DNA of 50,757 nt, from positions 1 through 50,757 of the forward strand of contig CALIRQ010000002.1 in the NCBI GenBank assembly GCA_938042195.1. Direction: 5' to 3'. A program made the translations under genes and the position numbers. Below are positions 40,122 to 46,689 of this stretch, piece after piece. This stretch comes from an uncultured archaeon (lineage in GTDB: Archaea > Thermoproteota > Bathyarchaeia > 40CM-2-53-6 > CALIRQ01). The notes under the pieces were generated by a model that was not told where the DNA came from, did no database searches, and worked only from the letters and a program-made list of their open reading frames with translations. Each line of letters begins with the position of its first letter. Position 1 is the stretch's first letter.

Positions 40122-41837
40122 ATGAGGCATTCGGGGGCGTCCGATCCGATGAATCCGACGAAGGGGCTGGCGATGGCTCTTATGATCGTCCTAATGTTCG
40201 GCCCGATCCTGAGCCAAGCGAGCGCCCAAAGCAACCCCGAGCCGCTTCGGATCCATAGGGAGGTCATCGTGAAGAATTGGGGTAGCGTCGTGATAGTGGA
40301 TAGAATCGATGCTGGGGCGGATTCGGTGGAGGCGATCGAGGTGGGATTCCCGGGGGGAATGGCCTCCTCGATGAAGCAATGGAGGGCCATCGACGGCTCT
40401 GGGGCGGAAGTGGCCCTGCGGGAGGTCGATGAGGCGGGCGTGCGATGGCTGGGCGCGAAGCTCCCGGCCGGGGGCGGGGGATCCCGAAGCTTGACGCTTT
40501 ACTCGACCTTCGATGGCCTCCTCTCCTATGGGGCGTTGAAGTTCTATTTGCGCCTCAACCCCTTCCCAATGCTCAAGGCGCCCATTGAGAACTGCACAGT
40601 TAAGATATTCCTCCCTGGGGATGCCAAGGTATCCCTCGGAGAGGGCCCCATATTCTCGGTCGACAGGGAGGGGATGGCCTTGGTCCTCCGGGCATCGTTC
40701 GCCCCCTTGGAGCCATACCTTGATGAGGAGTTCGTCATAGATTTCACATCCTATGAGCAGAGGCTGTTAAAGGTGGAATCCTTGGAGAGGAGCATAACAT
40801 TCGAGGAATCCGGCGATTTGATGATCAAGGATTCCTATTCGTTGAGGAACCTTTGCCAAAGGTCCATCGATGGAGTAATGGTGCCGCTGGCCAAGGGGGC
40901 CGAGAGGGTGGTTGCCGAGGATGCGGGGGGCGCGCTTCCGCAGACGATCCACATGGGGCCGGGGGATTCCATTAATGTCACCGTCAGGCCTAGGTTCAAG
41001 AACGTGAGGTTCTCAGAGGGCTTCTCCTTCACGGTATCCTTCCGGATCCCAAAGGGGGAGGTCGCCAAGCGAAGGGAGGGGCTCGAGGGCTGGGGGATCG
41101 AATTGGAATCGATCCCGCCGATACCCGGCTTCGCTGAGGGCGCCACCGTGAGGATTTCGCTCCCAAGGAGCTTCGGCCTGAGGTCGGCGGAGCCGGCTCC
41201 CTTGGGAATGAGCGAGGGGGCCTATGCGAGCACCCTAATCTACAGCCTCGGCCCGATCTCGCCGATCTCCAAGCCGAAGGTTCGCTTGGAATGCTCCTTC
41301 AATCCATTTTGGTCGGCCCTGAAACCCATTGGATGGGTCTTCGCCCTTGAGGCGATCGCCCTTGGGGCGATTGCGATCGGTATTTCCAAGAGGGGCGCCA
41401 AGCCCAAGGCCGGGCCCCTGACCGAGCTCCTGAGGAGGTTCGTCCATCTATACGGAGAGAAGAACGCGCTCAGGCTCGACCTGGGGAGGATGGAGGAGGA
41501 GTTGCTCCGGGGAAGCATCGGGAAGAACGAGTATAAGCGGAGGAGGAGGGTCGCGGAGGAGAGGATCAAGGAGATAGAGAGGGCCTTGGCCCCGGTGAAG
41601 GATGGTCTCAAGAGAGGGGATCCGAGGTACGCCGGGCTGATAAGGAGCATCGAAAGGGCCGAGGCGGAGATCGAGGCCGCGAAGGCCTCCGAGAGCCAGC
41701 TCAGGGCCCAATACAGGAGCGGGAGGATCTCAAAGGACGTTTACAACTCGCTCCTCTCCTCCTCCAGGAAGCGCGGGGAGAGGGCCGAGAAGGAGATCGA
41801 GGCGGCCCTGCTATCCTTGAGGGGGGAGGCGGGATAG
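40122..41837 (+). CDS. Membrane protein with ribophorin I (OST1)-like architecture
   Basis: A 571-residue type I membrane protein. A signal peptide (MALMIVLMFGPILSQASA) precedes two extracytoplasmic beta domains, about residues 40-225 and 230-395. One transmembrane helix lies near 403-423 and a charged coiled-coil region near 440-571 would be cytosolic. This order, the total length and local matches, IVKNWGSVVIVDRI at the first domain and SGRISKDVYNSLLSSSRKRGE at the C-terminus (compare GKLKKDTY...SGKRQEL in human RPN1), resemble ribophorin I of the oligosaccharyltransferase. Homology is not proved by reading alone. ATG 40149 may be the true start given a TATA box at 40094-40105. Neighbours are a transferase and a glycosyltransferase. 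Confidence 0.55.
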   Translation: MRHSGASDPMNPTKGLAMALMIVLMFGPILSQASAQSNPEPLRIHREVIVKNWGSVVIVDRIDAGADSVEAIEVGFPGGMASSMKQWRAIDGSGAEVALREVDEAGVRWLGAKLPAGGGGSRSLTLYSTFDGLLSYGALKFYLRLNPFPMLKAPIENCTVKIFLPGDAKVSLGEGPIFSVDREGMALVLRASFAPLEPYLDEEFVIDFTSYEQRLLKVESLERSITFEESGDLMIKDSYSLRNLCQRSIDGVMVPLAKGAERVVAEDAGGALPQTIHMGPGDSINVTVRPRFKNVRFSEGFSFTVSFRIPKGEVAKRREGLEGWGIELESIPPIPGFAEGATVRISLPRSFGLRSAEPAPLGMSEGAYASTLIYSLGPISPISKPKVRLECSFNPFWSALKPIGWVFALEAIALGAIAIGISKRGAKPKAGPLTELLRRFVHLYGEKNALRLDLGRMEEELLRGSIGKNEYKRRRRVAEERIKEIERALAPVKDGLKRGDPRYAGLIRSIERAEAEIEAAKASESQLRAQYRSGRISKDVYNSLLSSSRKRGERAEKEIEAALLSLRGEAG

Positions 41838-41863
41838 CCAATCCGAGGGGCCGGATTCGATCC

Positions 41864-42769
41864 CTATTTGGTCGTGCGGGCGATCTCCCAAACGGAATGG
41901 GATTTGCCACTTAGCATATCGACGAGGGCGAGGATCGCCGCGAGGGCCTCCAAGACGATCCCGGCCAAGAGATAGGGCAATTCGGAGGGGCGGCCGAGGG
42001 CCATTTCGACCGCGGTCCTCAGGAGGAGCGAGGGGGACTTTAGCGCGGCGTTCTCAACGCAACCCGGGTAGAGGCCGATCCTCCTCCAAAGTTGCAAATG
42101 GCCGAAGGTGATCCTCCTTCTCTGCGCCACGTAATCCAGGACCGTGCGCGGCGCCCTTATGTAGACCTTGGCGCCTCTGCAGATCTCCGATCTATAGCCC
42201 ATCTCCTCCGCCCTCTTCGCCACATAGGCATCATCGTTCACAACCCATTTCGGTATCGACTCCACTATGGACCGCTTTAAGCCGTAGAGCTCCCCGCATG
42301 CGTAAACGAGGCGATCCGAGAGCACCTCGAGGACCCTATTGTGGAGGGCCCAAATTATTGAGGAAATCCTCTCGGCGAGGGTTTCGCCGCTAATCGGCTC
42401 CGGGGCCCCGCTTACGATCCCCAAATCCCCTCCGGATGATAGCCTCTGGGCTATCCTCCTTATGGCTAGCTCCCCGGGTATGACATCGGCCCCCATGAAT
42501 ACAATAAACTCCCCCTTCGCCTCCCTCAATATCAGGTTGATCGCCGAGGCCTTGCCGCGCCTCTCGGGCTCGAGGAGGATCTTTATCCTGCCATCCGCCT
42601 TCGCGAAGAGCTCCGCGATCGGCACGGTCTCATCCGTGCAGCCCGAGCAGACGATTATGACCTCGTCGAGATCGCCCAGCCCCTGATCCCTGAGGAGGTT
42701 TGTGAACAACCGGCGTATGTTCTTCCCCTCATTGTAGGCACAGATCCCGATCGTGATCCCACGGCCCAT
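41864..42769 (-). CDS. Family 2 glycosyltransferase with C-terminal membrane segments
   Basis: A 301-residue GT-A enzyme. ITIGICAYNEGKNIRRL opens the nucleotide-sugar domain, ERRGKASAINLIL follows, the metal-binding DxD-like motif reads VFMGADVI, and the acceptor side shows WVVNDDAYVAKRAEEMGY and a QRRRI motif. One or two hydrophobic segments (YLLAGIVLEALAAILALVDML) end the protein, so it is probably membrane-attached. The sugar donor is unknown. ATG 42769 is preferred over GTG 42778; an AT-rich element (CCTAAAAAATAG) lies just upstream. It converges on the ribophorin-like gene. Confidence 0.87.
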   Translation of the reverse strand: MGRGITIGICAYNEGKNIRRLFTNLLRDQGLGDLDEVIIVCSGCTDETVPIAELFAKADGRIKILLEPERRGKASAINLILREAKGEFIVFMGADVIPGELAIRRIAQRLSSGGDLGIVSGAPEPISGETLAERISSIIWALHNRVLEVLSDRLVYACGELYGLKRSIVESIPKWVVNDDAYVAKRAEEMGYRSEICRGAKVYIRAPRTVLDYVAQRRRITFGHLQLWRRIGLYPGCVENAALKSPSLLLRTAVEMALGRPSELPYLLAGIVLEALAAILALVDMLSGKSHSVWEIARTTK

Positions 42770-42838
42770 ACCAAACACTATTTTTTAGGAGGCCCCATTA
42801 AATATGAGGTTGCTGGGGCGGCCGAAGGGGTTGGCGAG

Positions 42839-43249
42839 TTGGGGGAGGAAATAGTCAGGACGAGCTTCTCGATACCCTGCAGCCTTTTGAAAGAGCTTGA
42901 GGAGGCCATGAGGGCAAAGGGGTATAAGAAGCGCTCCAAGGTCATCTGCGATGCCATAAGGAATTACTTGGCGGAGTATCGATGGTCGGAGTGCGAGGGA
43001 AAGCGCGTCGCCGCGGTCATTTCGCTCCTCTACGACCACGAGCTCAGGGGCGCATCGGAAGCGGTTATTAAAGCGGGCCATGAGTATGGGCAATCGGTGA
43101 TCTCCACGATGCATATCCATTTGGACGAGAGGAATTGTTTAGAGGTGATAGTCACCAAGGGGCATCCCAAGGAGATAAGGGAGTTCGCCGAGGGATTGAT
43201 GGGGATGAGGGGGGTCAAGCAACTGAAGCTATCGATCATGACGTCCTGA
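42839..43249 (+). CDS. nikR: NikR-like ribbon-helix-helix metal-responsive regulator
   Basis: A 136-residue regulator. The N-terminal ribbon-helix-helix reads VRTSFSIPCSLLKELEEAM, and the C-terminal ACT-like domain holds the nickel site His81, His92, His94 and Cys100 with exactly the NikR spacing (11, 2, 6). So the metal-binding form is intact. TTG 42839 is the only start; a TATA box (ATTAAATATG, about 42798-42807) precedes it by about 35 bases, so the leader is short. No nickel transporter gene lies beside it, so its targets are elsewhere. Confidence 0.88.
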   Translation: MGEEIVRTSFSIPCSLLKELEEAMRAKGYKKRSKVICDAIRNYLAEYRWSECEGKRVAAVISLLYDHELRGASEAVIKAGHEYGQSVISTMHIHLDERNCLEVIVTKGHPKEIREFAEGLMGMRGVKQLKLSIMTS

Positions 43250-43303
43250 TTCCCCAAAGCCGATCGGGCGGCTTCGGATTCGAGGCAACGTTTGGGGAGC
43301 GGC

Positions 43304-43927
43304 ATGACGCCGGAGAGGTTGTTCAGGCTTCAGGGCGAACTTTCGAGGCTCGTGGAGCCAGGGGGGGCCTTGGGGGAGGTCGGACTGGTTGCGGGGGCCG
43401 ATGCCGCATATAAGGGGGATTTGGCGGTGGCGTGCGCGGCCTCGATCGATATGGAGACCATGGAGGTCGCGGAGGCGAACTTCTGCAGCGGGAGGGTTTC
43501 ATTCCCATATATCCCGGGCCTCTTCGCGCTCCGGGAGGCGCGGATCCTGATGGAAGCGCTCAAAGGCCTCAGAGCGAGGCCCGACGTCTGCATCGTGGAT
43601 GGCCATGGAGTGGCCCATCCCAGGGGGTTCGGGATCGCATGCCAAGTGGGCCTGGCCTTGGATTTGCCGACGATCGGCGCCGCGAAGCGGAGGCTCTTCG
43701 GGGCCGCGGAGGGCGATAGGATTCTAGGGGCCTCGGGCGAGGTCATCGGCGCCATATTACCAGCGGGGCCCGGCAGAAGGCTTTATGTCAGCATTGGGCA
43801 TAGGATCTCGCTCCCCGATGCCTTGAGGGTGGTGGAACGTTGCATGAGGAAAGGAGGCGTCGTCCCGCTGGCGATCGCCCACAAGCTCGCGAGGGCGAGG
43901 CTATCGGCATCAAGCCATACCATATGA
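43304..43927 (+). CDS. nfi: Endonuclease V
   Basis: A 207-residue repair nuclease that cuts near deoxyinosine. Catalytic motifs: VAGADAAYKG (first Asp), VSFPYIPGLFALREAR (Glu and the PYIP wedge) and IVDGHGVAHPRGFGIA (Asp, with GxAHPR). The end is slightly shortened compared with some homologues. ATG 43304 has GGGGAG just upstream. It overlaps riboflavin kinase by four bases and follows the NikR-like gene by 54. Confidence 0.93.
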   Translation: MTPERLFRLQGELSRLVEPGGALGEVGLVAGADAAYKGDLAVACAASIDMETMEVAEANFCSGRVSFPYIPGLFALREARILMEALKGLRARPDVCIVDGHGVAHPRGFGIACQVGLALDLPTIGAAKRRLFGAAEGDRILGASGEVIGAILPAGPGRRLYVSIGHRISLPDALRVVERCMRKGGVVPLAIAHKLARARLSASSHTI

Positions 43928-44607
43928 TGGCGCTGCTCAGGCTCGCGGATTTAAGCGCGAAGTCCGGCGCCGAGGGCGCGCTTGTGACGACGCGCGAGCT
44001 GGCCAGGCTGATGGGCATATCCCAACAGAGCGCCTCCCGCTACCTAATAGAGCTAGAGGGGCTCGGGCTCATCCATAGGTCGAGGGCGCCGGAGGGGGAG
44101 AGGATAAGGATCGCGGAGGAGGGCTCGAGGAGATTGGCCGAGCTCTACGCGATCCTCCGGGGATTCTTCGAGAGGCCGGAGGCCGAGCTGAGCCTCGAAG
44201 GGAGGATCTTCACGGGCCTCGGCGAGGGCGCATATTACGTGAGCCAAGAGGGATATAGGCGGCAGTTCGTCGAGAAGCTCGGCTTCGATCCGTACCCTGG
44301 GACCTTGAACCTGAGGCTCGATCCTAAGAGCCGGTCGAGGAGGCCTTTATTGGATCGCATCGACCCAATAATAATAGAGGGGTTCGCGAACGGATCGAGA
44401 TGCTTCGGCCCTGTGAAGTGCTTCAGGGCCAAAGTGGCCGATAGGATAGAGGGCGCCGTCCTAGTGGCCATGAGGAGCCATTACGGGGACGATGTGATCG
44501 AATTGATCGCGCCGGTAGGGCTTAGGGAGGCGCTGGGGCTGAGGGATGGCCAAACCGTTAGGGTCCGGATCCCGCTCGCCCCCAATCCCCAACGATCCTC
44601 AGCCTGA
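43924..44607 (+). CDS. ribK: Riboflavin kinase, CTP-dependent, with N-terminal winged helix
   Basis: A 227-residue archaeal riboflavin kinase that makes FMN, using CTP in characterised homologues. The N-terminal 90 residues are a winged-helix domain (TTRELARLMGISQQSASRYLIELEGLGLI). The kinase domain follows: EGRIFTGLGEGAYYVS, PYPGTLNLRLDP (substrate loop), FGPVKCFRAKV and ELIAPVGLREALGLRDGQTVRV. Start ATG 43924 overlaps the endonuclease V stop as ATGA. The HTH suggests it also regulates flavin genes. Its last 50 bases overlap the end of ribL on the other strand. Confidence 0.93.
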   Translation: MMALLRLADLSAKSGAEGALVTTRELARLMGISQQSASRYLIELEGLGLIHRSRAPEGERIRIAEEGSRRLAELYAILRGFFERPEAELSLEGRIFTGLGEGAYYVSQEGYRRQFVEKLGFDPYPGTLNLRLDPKSRSRRPLLDRIDPIIIEGFANGSRCFGPVKCFRAKVADRIEGAVLVAMRSHYGDDVIELIAPVGLREALGLRDGQTVRVRIPLAPNPQRSSA

Positions 44608-45235
44608 CCTCCGTGGAGCTCATGAGCCCCGGTCCATCGCGCTTCGGGAGGCGCACGACCTCCGTGCGAAGCCCCATCTCCGCTATGAGTCCCCGAACGG
44701 CCTCCTCGATCCGGCCTTGATCGTATCCAACCGCCAGAACGTCGGGCCTTATCCGATCAAGGAATTCCCTTAGGCTTAATCCCTCTTGGCCGAGCAGGGC
44801 CACGTCGACGGGCTTCATCGCTTCTATCAACGCCCTTCTCTCCCACTCGGGGAAGATTGGCCTCTTGCCCTTCCGCCCCTCCGCGGTCGAATCCCTGGCA
44901 ACGACTACAATCAGTAGATCGCCGAGCTTCTTCGCCTCGTTAAGGGCGAAGAGATGACCCATATGGATCCCATCGAAGACCCCGCCCGTCAGGACCACCC
45001 TAATGGCGGCCCTCCCCTTTTCGGAGACCTTGTAAAGCGGCCTGCGCCTACCCTCCGCCTCGATGCGCTCGAGGAAGCCCTCAGCCGCCAAGGCCTCCAA
45101 TAGCCTCCCGCAAATGGGCTCCTCGACGCCGCAGCGGCGCGAGAGCTCCTCGGGCCCAAAGGGCCCCGAGGATATCTGAAGGGCGAGGGCCTGTCGCAAC
45201 AATTCCCTCCTGAGGGGATCTCGGATATCGCCCAT
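44558..45235 (-). CDS. ribL: FAD synthetase (archaeal RibL) with N-terminal winged helix
   Basis: A 225-residue protein. Residues 1-75 look like a winged helix (LQISSGPFGPEELSRRCGVEEP and RRPLYKVSEKGRAAI). The rest is a nucleotidyltransferase: VVLTGGVFDGIHMGHLFAL with the HxGH motif, VVVARDSTAEGRKG, and the ending MSSTEVRLRI for ISSTxxR. Archaeal RibL adenylates FMN; a glycerol-3-phosphate or other cytidylyltransferase is less likely. ATG 45235 is chosen; the frame is open far upstream but has no family residues there. Its 3' end overlaps ribK, which makes the FMN substrate. Confidence 0.88.
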   Translation of the reverse strand: MGDIRDPLRRELLRQALALQISSGPFGPEELSRRCGVEEPICGRLLEALAAEGFLERIEAEGRRRPLYKVSEKGRAAIRVVLTGGVFDGIHMGHLFALNEAKKLGDLLIVVVARDSTAEGRKGKRPIFPEWERRALIEAMKPVDVALLGQEGLSLREFLDRIRPDVLAVGYDQGRIEEAVRGLIAEMGLRTEVVRLPKRDGPGLMSSTEVRLRIVGDWGRAGSGP

Positions 45236-45264
45236 TTCCCAACGCCGTTGGGACGCATCCACCC

Positions 45265-45561
45265 CTAATAAGGTTGGCCCCGCCCAGCATCGACCTTGGG
45301 CCTCGGCCAATCGAAGCTCACCAGCCCCAAGATCCTTAGGGCATCCAATAGACCCTCGGCGTAGGCCGCGGAGGCTAGGGCCACGGCCCCCTTGCCCCCC
45401 TCCAAGTAGAATCGGGAATCCCTCAGGTAGCTCTCCGCCTGCTCCAAGACCTCCAGGACCCCTGGGGGCGCCCCCTTCCTCCCGATCCTCCCCAAGGCCT
45501 CGGCGAGGGTTTCGGCGTATTTGGAGGCGAGCGCCGCGCAATCCTCGGGCATCCCGCTCAT
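45265..45561 (-). CDS. DUF357 family protein
   Basis: A 98-residue helical protein of the archaeal DUF357 family, function unknown. The hallmarks are YLRDSRFYLEGGKGAVALASAAYAEG followed by LLDALRILGLV. ATG 45561 overlaps the diphthine synthase stop as ATGA, and ribL follows after 29 bases, so the three are probably one transcript. Confidence 0.85.
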   Translation of the reverse strand: MSGMPEDCAALASKYAETLAEALGRIGRKGAPPGVLEVLEQAESYLRDSRFYLEGGKGAVALASAAYAEGLLDALRILGLVSFDWPRPKVDAGRGQPY

Positions 45562-46355
45562 GGGAGGTCCTCCTCGGGAACGCCAGCGAAGGCCCTTAAG
45601 CAATCCCTTTCAACGAAATGGAGCTCCCCGGGAATCACTAGGCAATGGGGGGGAGGGCCGAAGTCCTCCTCGAGCATCCTTCTCGCCCTCCCGCCCCTCA
45701 CCAGCTGATCCGGGGAGCCGATCCTCGCCACCCCGACCACGAGCGTATCCGGCGTCAGGGCGCCCTCGCCCCTCTTTGATTCTATGGCCAAAAGCTGGCC
45801 CAAGGCCCCATTTATGGCCATTGCGGCGCCCTCATCGGCCCTGAAGTCCATCAGGAGGAGCGTATGGAGGCCCCTCGCCCGGTTATCGCGAAGGCATTCG
45901 TAGGGCGATTCGGGTGGCTTGGGCCCTTGGTGGATCGGGATCGTCGCGGCCTTCCCGAACTTATAGCCATGAAGGCCCGTAGCACCGCATACGGCCGATA
46001 GGATAGAGGAGGCGTGGATTATCGACGTCCTTATCCCCGCCCTCTCGGCCTCGAGCCTCAGGCTCGCGTGGGTCGTGAAGACCATGGGATCCCCGGGCAC
46101 GAGGAGGGCGCCGCTGCCCGCCTCCTTGATGGGCTCGAGGACCGCCTCATGGAAGCGCTCCTCCAGATCCGCCCTGCCCAGTAGTCGGATCGGCTTCCCA
46201 AGGAGGCCCTCGAGCCTTTGGATCGATAGGCCGGGCATTGGGCTCGTATAGAGCTCCAAGAAGACCACGCCCGCGGCCCTCGCCTCCCCCAAGCCCCTGA
46301 GGCTTATGCCCAGCTCGTCGTGAAGGCCAAGGCCTATGAACTTCAGCTCCGGCAA
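45558..46355 (-). CDS. dphB: Diphthine synthase (S-adenosylmethionine-dependent methyltransferase)
   Basis: A 265-residue enzyme that methylates the modified histidine of elongation factor 2 during diphthamide synthesis. It shows LKFIGLGLHDELGISLRGL, FLELYTSP, VPGDPMVFTTHASLRLEA (the SAM-binding GDPM motif), HASSILSAVCGATGLHGYKFG and the closing CLVIPGELHFVE. The long frame starts in a TATA box at 46387-46399; I use TTG 46355, preceded by GGGGATC. First gene of the dphB-DUF357-ribL run. Confidence 0.93.
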   Translation of the reverse strand: MPELKFIGLGLHDELGISLRGLGEARAAGVVFLELYTSPMPGLSIQRLEGLLGKPIRLLGRADLEERFHEAVLEPIKEAGSGALLVPGDPMVFTTHASLRLEAERAGIRTSIIHASSILSAVCGATGLHGYKFGKAATIPIHQGPKPPESPYECLRDNRARGLHTLLLMDFRADEGAAMAINGALGQLLAIESKRGEGALTPDTLVVGVARIGSPDQLVRGGRARRMLEEDFGPPPHCLVIPGELHFVERDCLRAFAGVPEEDLP

Positions 46356-46386
46356 TGGGACGATCCCCGGCGGAACCCGAGCCAAC

Positions 46387-46399
46387 AAAATATTTAAGG
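46387..46399. promoter_or_regulatory. Palindromic TATA box shared by dphB and tRNA-Lys
   Basis: AAAATATTTAAGG contains AAATATTT, which reads the same on both strands. It is about 30 bases before the tRNA-Lys 5' end and about 38 before the dphB start, so one element may serve both directions. Confidence 0.5.
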
Positions 46400-46454
46400 A
46401 AATCTCGCGATGGGCCTTTAAGCGGGCCCATAGCTCAGCCAGGTAGAGCAGCGG

Positions 46455-46486
46455 ACCAGAAGGGAGCCGAGGCTCGCTGGGCTGAA
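46455..46486 (+). other. tRNA-Lys intron 1 at position 30/31
   Basis: 32-nt insert. Outer helix GAG/CTC, central helix CAGC/GCTG, bulges GG|A and AA|G, inner helix CCAG/CTGG, plus a terminal GAGC/GCTC hairpin. All pairs are Watson-Crick. Confidence 0.85.
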
Positions 46487-46493
46487 GCTCTTA

Positions 46494-46507
46494 TCGGGGC
46501 GGGAGCC
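46494..46507 (+). other. tRNA-Lys intron 2 at canonical position 37/38
   Basis: 14-nt insert directly after CTCTTA. Central helix CTCT/GGAG (one wobble), bulges TA|T and CC|A, closed by a short loop. Confidence 0.75.
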
Positions 46508-46513
46508 ACCCGA

Positions 46514-46535
46514 AGGGCCTTGAAAGCCCGGGGAG
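46514..46535 (+). other. tRNA-Lys intron 3 near position 43/44
   Basis: About 22 nt. Inner helix GGGC/GCCC with loop CTTGAAA, central CCC/GGG plus an A-G mismatch, bulges GA|A and AG|A. A shifted reading with CCCG/CGGG as central helix is possible but gives a variable loop two bases too long. Confidence 0.6.
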
Positions 46536-46570
46536 AGGTCGCGGGTTCAAATCCCGTTGGGCCCGCCAAA

Positions 46571-46583
46571 GATTTATTTTTAT
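46571..46583 (+). terminator. T-rich end signal after tRNA-Lys
   Basis: GATTTATTTTTAT lies three bases after the CCA end, a typical archaeal T-rich termination signal. Confidence 0.55.
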
Positions 46584-46664
46584 CCCGAAGGGATCCGGGA
46601 GCATGTCCCCCGACTCCCTCCATTTCCCAGTCGATCTAAAATCGTATAGGATCGAAGGGTTGGG

Positions 46665-46672
46665 AAAAAAAA
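46665..46672 (-). terminator. T8 terminator downstream of livK
   Basis: On the minus strand an uninterrupted run of eight T lies 18 bases past the livK stop, after a C-rich stretch. This fits archaeal oligo-T termination. Confidence 0.55.
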
Positions 46673-46689
46673 GGAGGGGGGTTAAGGGC

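Larger units (their letters stand above)
46424..46568 (+). tRNA. tRNA-Lys(CTT) with three BHB-type introns, CCA encoded
   Basis: The acceptor stem is GGGCCCA/TGGGCCC with discriminator G and CCA. D stem GCTC/GAGC, T arm GCGGG-TTCAAAT-CCCGT. Three inserts break the anticodon arm. Intron 1 (46455-46486, 32 nt) is at 30/31, intron 2 (46494-46507, 14 nt) at 37/38, and intron 3 (about 46514-46535, 22 nt) near 43/44. Removing them gives stem GCGGG, loop CTCTTAA, stem CCCGA and variable AGGTC, a normal lysine tRNA of 77 nt including CCA, with one G-A mismatch at the stem base. Intron 1 has a perfect full BHB. Intron 3 boundaries are uncertain by one or two bases. Confidence 0.85.

Noticed and set aside
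46513-46530. Serine(TGA) anticodon arm GGGC-CTTGAAA-GCCC
   Set aside because: It looks like an anticodon loop, but the tRNA body lacks a long variable arm and the lysine CTCTTA loop with three BHB introns explains all stems. The hairpin is the inner helix of intron 3.
46435-46623. 62-residue minus-strand open frame containing GPTGFEPATS
   Set aside because: This peptide is the usual translation of a tRNA T arm read backwards; the region is tRNA-Lys.
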